A stretch of DNA of 64,000 nucleotides, from positions 124,001 to 188,000 of the forward strand of contig NZ_CP114871.1 of assembly GCF_027474405.1 (NCBI RefSeq), written 5' to 3'. The notes beneath the pieces are model-generated. The model had not been told where the DNA came from and did no database searches. It worked only from the letters and a program-made list of their open reading frames with translations. Position numbers and translations under genes: made by a program. This stretch comes from Caulobacter sp. NIBR2454. Lineage in GTDB: Bacteria > Pseudomonadota > Alphaproteobacteria > Caulobacterales > Caulobacteraceae. Position 1 is the first letter of the stretch. Every line of letters begins with the position of its first letter. Below, piece by piece: positions 1 through 7,925 of this stretch.

Positions 1-1
1 C

Positions 2-2461
2 TTCTATGCGGGCGAGCTGGTCTGGCGTGAGCGCGACCGACGCACCCATGAGATCATCGACGCCACGCCGCTGCCCGATTGGGCGTTCGTCGCGCCCAAG
101 ACGCTGGGGGTCTCGCTGGTGCTGCTGGCCAGTCTGATGATCGGCGTCGTGGTGGCCATGGGCATCCAGGCCTCCAAGGGCTTCACCGACTTCGCCATCG
201 GCGAATACCTGCTGTGGTACGTCCTGCCGCGCACGGTCGACATGATCCTGATCGCGGTCCTGGCGGTGTTCCTGCAGGCGGTCTCGCCGCACAAGTTCGT
301 CGGCTGGGGCCTGATGGTGCTGTTCCTGGTCGTGCAGGCGACCATGGCCACGGTGGGGCTGGAGCATAACCTCTATAACTACGGGTCCGGCCCCAACGTG
401 CCGCTGTCGGACATGAACGGACAGGGCCGGTTCTGGGAGGGCGCCTGGTGGTTCCGGCTCTACTGGTCGGCGTTCGCGGTGGTGTTGCTGGTCCTCGCGC
501 ACGTGCTGTGGCGACGAGGGGCGGAGACCCGCATGAGCCCGCGCCTGCGCCGGATGGGCGCGCGCCTGAACGGCCCGGCGGGCGTGGTCCTGGGCCTCGG
601 CCTGTGCGTGTTCGCCGCCGCCGGGGCTTTCATCTATCTCAACACCAATGTCTGGAACGAGTACCGCACGCGCATCGACGACGAGCGCTGGATGGCGGAC
701 TATGAGAAGACCCTGACCCCGCTGGAGAACATTCCCCAGCCCAAGATCGCTTCGGTGCGGCTGGAGGTGGACATCCACCCCGACGCGCCGCGCATCGACA
801 CCCGCGGCGTCTATGTGGTCGAGAACCGTACGGCCCAGCCCCTGCGCCAGATCCATGTGAGGTTCGCCCGCGATCTGAAGGTCAAGGGCTTGTCCATCGA
901 GGGCGCGCGTCCGCAGCGGACCCTGGACCAGTTCAACTATCGCATCTTCGCGTTCGATACACCGATGATGCCAGGGGAACGCCGGACCCTGTCGTTTATC
1001 ACCGAGCTGTCCCAGAAGGGCTTCCGCAACCGGGACAACCTGACCCGGGTGGTGGGCAACGGGACCTTCGTCAACGACCAGGAGATCGCGCCGGGTCTGG
1101 GCGTCGACCGCAACATGGTGCTGAGGGACCGGGCCAAGCGCCGCAAGTACGGCCTGGCGCCGGAGCTGCGCATGGCCCGCCTGGGCGATCAGGCCAGCCG
1201 CCAGTTCACCTATCTGCGCCGGGACGCCGACTGGGTTCACGCCGACATCACCGTGACCACGGACGCCGACCAGACGCCGATCGCGCCGGGGTACAAGACC
1301 AGCGACCGGACCCTGGCCGGGCGGCGCACCGCGCGCTTCATCACCGAGGCGCCGATCCTGCCCTTCTTCTCGATCCAGTCCGCGCGCTACAGCGAGATGT
1401 CGCAAATTCACGACGGGGTGACCCTGACGGTCTTCCACCACCCCGAGCACGACTGGAACACCGAGCGGATGCTCAAGTCGCTGCGGGTGGGGCTAGACTA
1501 TTTCCAGACCAACTTCGGCCCGTACCAGTTCCGCCAGGCGCGAATCCTGGAATTCCCGGCCTATGGTGATTTCGCCCAAGCCTTCGCCGGGACCATCCCC
1601 TGGTCGGAGAGCATCGGCTTCATCTCGGACTCGCGCGATCCCGACAAGATCGACTTCGTCACCTATGTCGGGGCGCATGAGCTGGGTCACCAGTGGTGGG
1701 CGCACCAGCTGATCGGCGCCGATCAGCAGGGCGCGACCGCCCTGTCCGAAAGCCTGGCGCAGTACTCGGCTCTGATGGTCATGGAGAAGCTCTATGGCCG
1801 TGAGCAGATCCGTAAATTCCTGAAGTTCGAGCTGGATCGCTATCTGCGCGCCCGCGGCGGCGAGGTGATCGAGGAGCTGCCGCTGGTGCGGGTCGAGAAC
1901 CAGCCCTACATCCACTACCAGAAAGGCGCGCTGGTCATGTACCGCCTGCGCGACGAGCTGGGCGAGGAGGCGGTGAACCGCGCCCTGCGCATCCTGCTGC
2001 AGCGCTACGCCTTCCAGGGGGCGCCGTTCGCCATTGCATCGGACCTGGTGGCGGCCCTGCGCAGCGTGGCGCCGGCCGACAAGCAGGACCTGATCACCGA
2101 CCTGTTCGAGCGCATCACGCTCTATGATGTGAAGGCGCCCAGGATGACGTCCAGGCGCCGTCCGGACGGCAAGTTCGACGTCACGCTCACCGTGGTCGGC
2201 CGCAAGCTCTACGCCGACGGCAAGGGCGTGGAGCGAGAGGCGCCGCTGAACGAGGTGCTGGACGTCGGCGTGTTCGCGGCCGAGCCGGGCAAGGCGGGCT
2301 TCCGGTCGGGCGATGTTCTGGCGTTCGAGCGGCGGCCGGTGCGGTCGGGAACCCAGACCTTCACCTTCGTCACGGAACGCCAGCCGCGTTTCGCGGGGGT
2401 CGATCCCTACAACAAGCTGATCGACCGCAACTCCGACGACAATCTGACCCGGCCTCAATAG
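2..2461 (+). CDS. Membrane-anchored M1-family metallopeptidase with ABC-2 permease-like N-terminus (5' partial)
   Basis: The reading frame is open from base 2, so the true start lies before the window. The visible N-terminal part carries about five or six hydrophobic segments of the ABC-2 permease type (up to about base 650). A large soluble domain follows. It contains the gluzincin motif HELGH (1676-1690) with a downstream SESLAQY in which the third zinc ligand Glu (1748-1750) sits 19 residues after the motif. Classical M1 peptidases have 18. The family is annotated as ABC transporter permease/M1 aminopeptidase, and it probably works with an ATP-binding subunit encoded upstream. The substrate is unknown. 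The stop TAG is followed by a hairpin at 2473-2498. Family assignment is confident; the coupling of transport and peptidase activity is inference. Confidence 0.85.
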   Translation, partial: FYAGELVWRERDRRTHEIIDATPLPDWAFVAPKTLGVSLVLLASLMIGVVVAMGIQASKGFTDFAIGEYLLWYVLPRTVDMILIAVLAVFLQAVSPHKFVGWGLMVLFLVVQATMATVGLEHNLYNYGSGPNVPLSDMNGQGRFWEGAWWFRLYWSAFAVVLLVLAHVLWRRGAETRMSPRLRRMGARLNGPAGVVLGLGLCVFAAAGAFIYLNTNVWNEYRTRIDDERWMADYEKTLTPLENIPQPKIASVRLEVDIHPDAPRIDTRGVYVVENRTAQPLRQIHVRFARDLKVKGLSIEGARPQRTLDQFNYRIFAFDTPMMPGERRTLSFITELSQKGFRNRDNLTRVVGNGTFVNDQEIAPGLGVDRNMVLRDRAKRRKYGLAPELRMARLGDQASRQFTYLRRDADWVHADITVTTDADQTPIAPGYKTSDRTLAGRRTARFITEAPILPFFSIQSARYSEMSQIHDGVTLTVFHHPEHDWNTERMLKSLRVGLDYFQTNFGPYQFRQARILEFPAYGDFAQAFAGTIPWSESIGFISDSRDPDKIDFVTYVGAHELGHQWWAHQLIGADQQGATALSESLAQYSALMVMEKLYGREQIRKFLKFELDRYLRARGGEVIEELPLVRVENQPYIHYQKGALVMYRLRDELGEEAVNRALRILLQRYAFQGAPFAIASDLVAALRSVAPADKQDLITDLFERITLYDVKAPRMTSRRRPDGKFDVTLTVVGRKLYADGKGVEREAPLNEVLDVGVFAAEPGKAGFRSGDVLAFERRPVRSGTQTFTFVTERQPRFAGVDPYNKLIDRNSDDNLTRPQ

Positions 2462-2468
2462 GCCATAG

Positions 2469-2498
2469 AAAACGCCCCTCCGGATGACCGGAGGGGCG
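2469..2498 (-). terminator. Rho-independent terminator for the DUF4142 gene
   Basis: A perfect 11-bp stem (2473-2483 with 2488-2498) closes on a 4-nt loop. On the minus strand it is followed by four T (complement of 2469-2472). It lies between two convergent genes, so it may also slow plus-strand transcripts. Confidence 0.8.
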
Positions 2499-2523
2499 CC
2501 AAAGCCGTTCGATGCGAAGAGGC

Positions 2524-3108
2524 TTAGTTCATGCCGTTCTTGAGGCCTTCGGCCTGGTTCAGGTGTTCCTGAATCTTCGGCGCGCCGGCGGCGGCGAAGG
2601 CCTTCAGGGCCGGAACGTCGCCGTCTTCGGCATAGCGCTGGACGACGTTCAGGGCCATCTGGTGAACATCGACCATGTCGTCGGCGTAGGTCTTGTCGAA
2701 ATCGGCGGCGCTGGCGGCGCGCAGGTCATCGAGCTTGTCCTGCAGATCCGCCGGCAGAGCCGTGGCCGGAGCCAGCGACTGGCCCGAGGCGGCGATAGCC
2801 GACTTCAGGTCGGCCGACATGGCGGTGTGCATGTCGACCATCATCTGGGCGTACTTCTTCACCTCGGCGTTGGTGGAACGCTCCACCGCCAGCTTGCCGG
2901 CTTCGATTTCGTACATGTCCGTGGCCGAAGCCTTCATGACGAAGTCGGGAGCGGCGGCTTCATTGGCCATGCTGGGAACCGTCGCCGCCGGATTGGCGTC
3001 GGGGGTCGCGGCCTGTTGCGCGGCGCTGGTGGTGTCGGCCTTGTCACCGCAGGCGGCGACGGACAGTGCGGCGATGGCGGCGCCCACGATAAGGATGTGG
3101 CGTTTCAT
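2524..3108 (-). CDS. DUF4142 lipoprotein
   Basis: 194 aa. The N-terminus has a lipoprotein signal with lipobox LSVAAC, so the mature protein should be membrane-anchored in the periplasm. The rest is a predicted helical DUF4142 (ferritin-like) domain with typical features: FVMKAS near the start of the domain, EVKKYAQMMVDMH, and a final KIQEHL stretch. The function of DUF4142 is not established. The gene stands alone on the minus strand, ends in a terminator at 2469-2498, and has a near-consensus EcfG-type promoter at 3171-3196 about 60 nt upstream. That suggests stress control by inference only. Confidence 0.85.
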   Translation of the reverse strand: MKRHILIVGAAIAALSVAACGDKADTTSAAQQAATPDANPAATVPSMANEAAAPDFVMKASATDMYEIEAGKLAVERSTNAEVKKYAQMMVDMHTAMSADLKSAIAASGQSLAPATALPADLQDKLDDLRAASAADFDKTYADDMVDVHQMALNVVQRYAEDGDVPALKAFAAAGAPKIQEHLNQAEGLKNGMN

Positions 3109-3170
3109 GATTCCCTCCGGGTTTTTTGAAAGCCGACCCGACGCCGGAAGGCGCGGTTCGATGGCATCAA

Positions 3171-3196
3171 AACCTCACGGGGACGTGATCGGTTCC
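3171..3196 (-). promoter_or_regulatory. Near-consensus EcfG (GSR) promoter, GGAAC-N17-GGTT
   Basis: On the minus strand GGAAC (3196-3192) is followed by 17 nt and GGTT (3174-3171), 62 nt before the DUF4142 start. The -10 differs from CGTT in its first base, so this is the weakest of the ten candidates in the window. Confidence 0.5.
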
Positions 3197-3214
3197 GGAT
3201 GGAGTTGATAAACT

Positions 3215-5176
3215 TCAGTTCGGAGCAGCGACTTGCGCCAGGGCGGCGGCGATCTGACCGACATTATAGGGCTTGCGAACGATGGGCGCATCGAAGCCCA
3301 TGGGCGCGGCCTTGTCGGCATAGCCGGTGGCGAAGACGAACGGCACGCCGCGCGCCCGCAAGGCCTCGGCGGCGGGCGCCACCGACAGGCCATCGAGGTT
3401 GGCGTCCAGGACCGCCGCATCCAGAGGCAGGCTGACCATCTGCAGCGCCTCGTCCAGGGTGGCGGCGATGCCCGTCACATGAGCGCCCAGGTCGGTGAGC
3501 CCGGCCTCCAGCTCCATGGCCAGCAGAACGGAGTCCTCGACGATCAACAGGCGCAGGCCGGCCACATCGGTGCGGCTGCTTTCGCCCGAGACGGGGGTGA
3601 ACTCGGCGGTGATCTGATCGGCGACCTTCTGGGCTTCTCGGGCGGCGTCGGCGCCTTGGCGCTCGCCCACCGCCTGGGCCGAAGCCTCCACCCGCGCCGC
3701 CACGCCCGACGGCCGATAGTCTATGGCGACCCGACCGCCCAGTTCGCGACCCGCGACATCCGACAGAAGGGTGGCTCCAAAACCCCGGCCCCCGTTGATT
3801 GGGGCGTCGACGCGCGGACCGCCGCTCTCCACCCAATCGAGGACGAATCCGCCTTTGGCGCCCGCGCGCCATGACACGTCCACCCGACCTGTCTCCACCG
3901 AAAGCGCGCCATACTTGACCGCGTTTATGGCCAGCTCGTGCAGGGCCAGCGACAAGGCGCTGGCCGCGCGGGGGGTCAGGAAGAGCTCGGGCCCGTCCCA
4001 TCGCGTCTGAAGCGGCGCCAGCCCGCCGAGCTCGGCGCCGACGATGTCGCTGAGCATGGCGCCGCGCCAGCGGGTGGCGGTGAGCAGATCGTGCGCCGAA
4101 GCCATCGCCTTGAGGCGGCCCTGGAAGGTCTTGAGGAAGCCGTCGAGCGAACCGCTGCGCCGCGCCGACTGCACAGCCAGGGACTGCACGGCGGCCAGGA
4201 CGTTCTTCACCCGGTGATCGAGCTCGGCGAGCAGGGCCTGAAGCCGCTCTTCCTCGCGCTTGCGATCATCGATGTCCTGGGTGACGCCGATCACCCGCTC
4301 GGGCGCGCCGCTGGACCCGTGCAGGACCGCGCCCGCGGTGTAGCGCCAGGATGGCGGGCCGCCGGACTCGCGAACGTAACGATATTCGACCTCATAGAGG
4401 CCTGTCTCTTCGATGGCCTTGCGGATGGCGTCGACCACGGCGGCTTGATCGTCGGGGTGGACCAGCTTGCGCAGCAGCTCGCCCTGTTGCGCGGGCATCT
4501 GGCCGGCGGAAAAGTCCAGCAGGGCGGCGGTGCGCTCACTCAGGATCACAAGGTCCTGCGTGAGGTCCCATTCGTATTCGCCCATACGCGCGGCCTTCAG
4601 GGCCAGGCGGACACGCTGCTCGTCCAGACGGCTGCGGGCGCGGGCGGCGGCGGTCTCGGCGCTGTAGCGGGCGGTCTCTACGTCGCGATTGAACTCTTCC
4701 ATGGCCAGAGCGGCCAGATCGGCCAGCGCCTCGCACATGGCGGGGGTGGCGGGTTCATGGGGTTCTGGATCGCCGAGGGCGAGCAAGCCGATCATCTCGC
4801 CCTCGGCGGTGATCAGGGGCGCGCAGGCATAGAAGCGGACGTCGATGACCGGCATGTCGGCCACCAGCGGTCCGAGGACGGGGTCGGCGCGCAGGTCGCC
4901 GCAAACCACCAGTTCGCGCCGCTGCAACATGCGTTCGCCCAGGGTGCCGGCGCGGGGATGTTCCTTGATCGGCAGTCCCAGCTTGGCCTTGAACCAGAGT
5001 CGGTCGGCGTCGATCAGGACGATCGCGGCGCGGGGGCAGCGGAAGACAGCGGCGGCGGTGCGCACGATGCGGTCGAACCTGGGGTCAGGCTCGCTGTCGA
5101 GTATGCCCATGTCATACAAGGCGCGGAGGCGGTTCGCCTCCTCCGTCCCGGTGACCGGTTCACCATAATCGTCCAT
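3215..5176 (-). CDS. GAF-PAS-HWE histidine kinase-receiver hybrid
   Basis: 653 aa, no transmembrane segment, so a cytoplasmic sensor. Domains in order: GAF (about 20-165), PAS (about 190-305), HWE/HisKA_2-type dimerisation domain with LDHRVKN (H321), an ATPase domain with ALHELAINAVKYG and GFGATL plus a WVE motif near 448-450, and a C-terminal receiver (about 541-650) with IVED, phosphoacceptor D591 (VLDANLDG) and K635. HWE/HisKA_2 kinases commonly feed the alphaproteobacterial PhyR pathway, and this gene lies about 6 kb from phyR. It is therefore a candidate extra input or phosphate sink for the stress response (inference). The GAF/PAS ligand is unknown. ATG start at 5176; no exact EcfG promoter was found for it. 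Confidence 0.88.
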   Translation of the reverse strand: MDDYGEPVTGTEEANRLRALYDMGILDSEPDPRFDRIVRTAAAVFRCPRAAIVLIDADRLWFKAKLGLPIKEHPRAGTLGERMLQRRELVVCGDLRADPVLGPLVADMPVIDVRFYACAPLITAEGEMIGLLALGDPEPHEPATPAMCEALADLAALAMEEFNRDVETARYSAETAAARARSRLDEQRVRLALKAARMGEYEWDLTQDLVILSERTAALLDFSAGQMPAQQGELLRKLVHPDDQAAVVDAIRKAIEETGLYEVEYRYVRESGGPPSWRYTAGAVLHGSSGAPERVIGVTQDIDDRKREEERLQALLAELDHRVKNVLAAVQSLAVQSARRSGSLDGFLKTFQGRLKAMASAHDLLTATRWRGAMLSDIVGAELGGLAPLQTRWDGPELFLTPRAASALSLALHELAINAVKYGALSVETGRVDVSWRAGAKGGFVLDWVESGGPRVDAPINGGRGFGATLLSDVAGRELGGRVAIDYRPSGVAARVEASAQAVGERQGADAAREAQKVADQITAEFTPVSGESSRTDVAGLRLLIVEDSVLLAMELEAGLTDLGAHVTGIAATLDEALQMVSLPLDAAVLDANLDGLSVAPAAEALRARGVPFVFATGYADKAAPMGFDAPIVRKPYNVGQIAAALAQVAAPN

Positions 5177-5258
5177 GATGCGACCATAGACCGCATCGCC
5201 GTTCTAGGCGAAGATGAAAACGGACTGCGGATCGACGTGTTGCGCGGATGTGGTTTTC

Positions 5259-5283
5259 GGAACAACCGCGCAAGCTTCGCGTT
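5259..5283 (+). promoter_or_regulatory. EcfG (GSR) promoter, GGAAC-N16-CGTT
   Basis: GGAAC at 5259-5263 and CGTT at 5280-5283 with a 16-nt spacer, 56 nt upstream of the DUF883-like gene start at 5340. It matches the known alphaproteobacterial EcfG/SigT consensus exactly. Confidence 0.85.
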
Positions 5284-5339
5284 GAGCCCGCATCGCCCAT
5301 TTCCAAGCCCCCTCCCTGGGGCCTCTAGCGGAGACCATC

Positions 5340-5684
5340 ATGTCCGACGCGCTCAACCCCGCCCTGTCCGACGCCAAGGACGCCAAGTCCGCGGCCCGCG
5401 ACGCTGTCGCCGAAACCAAGCGCAGCTTCAAGGACACCGCCAGCGTGGCGAAGGCGGGTCTGACCGACGCCGCTCACAAGGCTGAAAAGGCCCTGAAGGA
5501 AAGCGCCGAGGTGCTTCGCGCCCAGAGCCGCACCTATGTGGATAACGCCGGCCAATACTTCGATGAGGGCCAGCGCTACGTGGTCGAGCGGGTGAAGGAA
5601 CGCCCGGTCACCGCCACCCTCGCCGGCGTCGGCGTCGGGTTGCTTCTCGGCCTGCTGCTGGCGAACCGCAGCAACCACCGGTGA
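5340..5684 (+). CDS. DUF883 (ElaB/YqjD-like) tail-anchored membrane protein
   Basis: 114 aa. A long charged, Ala/Lys-rich helical region (about 1-85) is followed by a single C-terminal membrane segment with the glycine pattern GVGVGLLLGLLLA and a short basic tail. This is the layout of the ElaB/YqjD family, which are inner-membrane, stress-phase proteins that bind ribosomes in E. coli. An exact EcfG promoter precedes it at 5259-5283. The stop overlaps the GTG of the next gene (GTGA), so the two are translationally coupled. The family call is good; ribosome binding here is inference. Confidence 0.8.
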   Translation: MSDALNPALSDAKDAKSAARDAVAETKRSFKDTASVAKAGLTDAAHKAEKALKESAEVLRAQSRTYVDNAGQYFDEGQRYVVERVKERPVTATLAGVGVGLLLGLLLANRSNHR

Positions 5685-6082
5685 TCCGCAAGGTTCTAAG
5701 AACGACGGCTGCGGCGGCGCTTATTGGCGCCGCCGTTCTCGTGTCCGTCATATCCGCCGGCATCGCCATCTATGCGGTGCTTGAGCCCCTCGTCGGCGCG
5801 CCAGGCGCGGCGGCGATCGTGGCCGCGGTGTTCGCCCTGGTCGCCCTGATCGGCGGGCTGGTCTTGGCCGACAAGGCCGAGGACGGCCGGCATCATCAAA
5901 ATCAGCACGCCGCCGCGCCGGACGCCAATTTCATCGGACGCATCATAGATCTGGCCAAGGACAAGCCGATCCTTTCGGCCGCCGCCGCCATTGGCGCGGG
6001 TGTGTTCTTCATGCGCAATCCCGTGCTTTTCGCCGCCTTGGCCAAGGCTTTCATGGATACCCGCGCGCCAGACCGCGACTGA
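5681..6082 (+). CDS. Small membrane protein coupled to the DUF883 gene (YqjE/holin-like)
   Basis: 133 aa, GTG start overlapping the upstream stop by 4 nt. Two N-terminal hydrophobic segments (about 9-33 and 42-63), a His/Gln/Ala linker, then a third hydrophobic stretch around 95-118 (PILSAAAAIGAGVFF). In other bacteria DUF883 genes are often followed by a YqjE/phage-holin-like membrane gene, and this has the same place and size, but I cannot confirm homology. It presumably shares the EcfG promoter at 5259-5283. Confidence 0.75.
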   Translation: MIRKVLRTTAAAALIGAAVLVSVISAGIAIYAVLEPLVGAPGAAAIVAAVFALVALIGGLVLADKAEDGRHHQNQHAAAPDANFIGRIIDLAKDKPILSAAAAIGAGVFFMRNPVLFAALAKAFMDTRAPDRD

Positions 6083-6169
6083 CGTCCTATATGCAGCTTG
6101 GCCTTCAGGGCGCCGCCGGCGACGGTCGCGCGTTGAGGGCCTGTATGCGTTCCTCAGGAGACCTCCCCC

Positions 6170-6805
6170 ATGTTCGTCCTTCCCGATCTTCCCTACGCCT
6201 ATGACGCCATCGAACCGGTGGTGTCGGCCAAGACCTTCACCTTCCACCATGACAAGCACCACAAGGCCTATGTGGACATGACCAACACCCTGGTCGGCGA
6301 GCTGGGCCTGACGGGCAAGACGATGGAAGAGGTCGTGCTGGCCGCCGTCGGCGACAAGTCCAAGAAGAAGCTGTTCAACAACGCCGCCCAATCCTGGAAC
6401 CACGCCTTCTTCTGGGATGCGATGACGCCGGACTTCAAAGCCCCGGAGGGCGAGCTGAAGGCCGCTATCGAAAAGACTTTTGGCGATATCGCCACCCTGA
6501 AGGAAAAGTTCGTCGCCGAAGGCATCGGACACTTCGGCTCGGGCTGGGTGTGGCTGGCCGTCAAGAGCGGCGAGCTGGTTATCACCTCGACCCACGACGG
6601 CGAGAACCTGCTGGACCAGCCGGACCTGACCCCGCTTCTGGTCTGCGACCTGTGGGAGCATGCCTACTATCTGGACCACCAGAACAACCGCAAAGGCTTC
6701 CTGGAGGCCTGGTTCGACAAGGCGGCCAACTGGTCGCTGGCGGCCTCGCAACTGAAGGCCGCGCAAGGCGGCGGCGAAGGCTGGCGCTACCCGGCGCCGC
6801 AGTAG
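6170..6805 (+). CDS. sodB: Iron superoxide dismutase
   Basis: 211 aa, cytoplasmic. It dismutates superoxide to O2 and H2O2. Metal ligands are visible: the first His in FHHDKHH (residue 26), the His in AAQSWNHAFFWD, and the Asp/His of CDLWEHAYYLDHQN. The Gln in AAQ-W-NH matches the Fe-type enzymes (E. coli SodB Gln69). Full length for the family. The SD-like AGGAG lies just upstream of the ATG at 6170. No exact EcfG promoter precedes it, although it is embedded among stress genes. Confidence 0.97.
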   Translation: MFVLPDLPYAYDAIEPVVSAKTFTFHHDKHHKAYVDMTNTLVGELGLTGKTMEEVVLAAVGDKSKKKLFNNAAQSWNHAFFWDAMTPDFKAPEGELKAAIEKTFGDIATLKEKFVAEGIGHFGSGWVWLAVKSGELVITSTHDGENLLDQPDLTPLLVCDLWEHAYYLDHQNNRKGFLEAWFDKAANWSLAASQLKAAQGGGEGWRYPAPQ

Positions 6806-6813
6806 GGGCGACA

Positions 6814-6838
6814 GGAACGCGGGAGCCCGGCGGGCGTT
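6814..6838 (+). promoter_or_regulatory. EcfG (GSR) promoter, GGAAC-N16-CGTT
   Basis: GGAAC 6814-6818, 16-nt spacer, CGTT 6835-6838, 36 nt before the DUF1328 start at 6875. It begins just after the sodB stop, so the small gene has its own stress promoter. Confidence 0.87.
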
Positions 6839-6874
6839 GTCTTTCCAAGCTGAAGCTGAAGGAAGGAAACACGC

Positions 6875-7051
6875 ATGCTGCGTTGGGCTCTCATTTTCCT
6901 GGTCGTCGCGTTGATCGCCGGCCTGCTGGGTTTCGCCGGGATCGCCGGGGCCGCCATGGGCGTCGCCAAGATCCTGTTCTACGTGTTCATCGTCCTGTTC
7001 CTGGTCTCGCTGGTCATGCACCTGTTCAGGGGTGGCCGCGGATCCTTGTAG
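6875..7051 (+). CDS. DUF1328 (YtjA-like) small membrane protein
   Basis: 58 aa. It begins [16 protein letters not shown] and has two hydrophobic helices separated by a Gly/Ala-rich turn ([15 protein letters not shown]), the DUF1328/YtjA pattern. GGAAGG lies upstream of the ATG. An exact EcfG promoter precedes it and a strong terminator follows at 7075-7107, making a monocistronic unit. It is a paralogue of the minus-strand gene at 11041-11229. Function is unknown; inner-membrane location is inferred. Confidence 0.88.
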   Translation: MLRWALIFLVVALIAGLLGFAGIAGAAMGVAKILFYVFIVLFLVSLVMHLFRGGRGSL

Positions 7052-7074
7052 GGTCCCGGGAGCGACAGACGGCA

Positions 7075-7110
7075 AACCCCGGAGCGGTCCGCCGCTCCGG
7101 GGTTTTCTTT
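7075..7110. terminator. Intrinsic terminator, probably bidirectional
   Basis: Perfect 13-bp stem (7075-7087 with 7092-7104), 4-nt loop, T-rich 3' side. It lies between the converging DUF1328 and phosphoesterase genes. Confidence 0.88.
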
Positions 7111-7133
7111 TGGGATCAGGCCTGCCTTTGAGA

Positions 7134-7925
7134 TCAGTTCTGGGGGCGGCGGTCGAGGGCCCAGGTGCGGTGCGGCTCGAAACCCGAACCCGTCCAGGCC
7201 AGGGCCGTCACGGTGATGGTGCTGTCGTCCGCCTCGATCAGGTTGAAGCTGGGCGGCACGCCACGCTCGCGGACCGAAAGGGTGCCGGCGCCCACGGCAT
7301 AGGTCTTCCTGTCGCCGCAGGGGTAGGCCATGGAAAAAGGTACGTGGATGTGGCCGGTCAACACGACGTCGGCTCTGGCCTCGGTTAGGGCGGCGGCTGT
7401 CTTTGACCCGCCGCGAACGCGCGCGGTGATCGGCCCGCCGACGATCTCGGCCAGGGGGTGATGGCAGACCACCACCCGCAACGCCCCCGCGGGGGCCGTC
7501 GCCAGGCGGTCCACCACGCGATGACGCTGCAGCGGGGAGACCGCGCCCTTTGACCAGTCAAGCCGGACCTGAACGCCCCGGGCGCTGTTGAAGCCGGTGA
7601 CGAAAAGTCCGGGCCGCACGACATCCGGCGGGCGGGTGGTGGTGAAGCAGTGATTGTAGCGCCGCCAAGGGTGCAGGATGCGCTGGGCGACGTCGAAATA
7701 GGGCGTGTCGTGATTGCCCGGGACGACGAACTTGTCTCCGGCCAGGGCGTCGATCCAGCGGCGGGCGGCGACGAACTCGTGGCGCTCGGCGAAGCGGGTG
7801 ATGTCGCCGCTGATGACGATCAGGTCGGCGGTCTCCTCGGCGATCCGGGCCGCGGCCGCGGCGACGGCCTCTGGATGCTCGCCGCCGAAGTGGATGTCGG
7901 ACAGATGGATCAGCCGGACGGTCAA
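7134..7925 (-). CDS. Calcineurin-like metallophosphoesterase
   Basis: 263 aa from a TTG at 7925 that overlaps the upstream stop (TTGA). GGAGG lies 4 nt before it, and the protein then begins TVRLIHLSDIHFGG, which decides this start over the longer upstream ATG frame. All dinuclear-metal motifs are present in order: DIH, SGDITRF, PGNHD, CHHP and GHIH. No signal peptide, so cytoplasmic. The substrate cannot be read from sequence; the coupling to a lipid kinase suggests phospholipid or nucleotide phosphodiester turnover (inference). It is the third gene of the unit starting at 9123 and shares its EcfG promoter. Confidence 0.9.
   Translation of the reverse strand: MTVRLIHLSDIHFGGEHPEAVAAAAARIAEETADLIVISGDITRFAERHEFVAARRWIDALAGDKFVVPGNHDTPYFDVAQRILHPWRRYNHCFTTTRPPDVVRPGLFVTGFNSARGVQVRLDWSKGAVSPLQRHRVVDRLATAPAGALRVVVCHHPLAEIVGGPITARVRGGSKTAAALTEARADVVLTGHIHVPFSMAYPCGDRKTYAVGAGTLSVRERGVPPSFNLIEADDSTITVTALAWTGSGFEPHRTWALDRRPQN

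Noticed and set aside
1493..2458. 321-aa frame antisense to the M1 peptidase
   Set aside because: No motif and fully inside a real gene on the other strand.
6083..6169. EcfG promoter for sodB
   Set aside because: No GGAAC with correctly spaced CGTT in the gap; location among stress genes is not enough.
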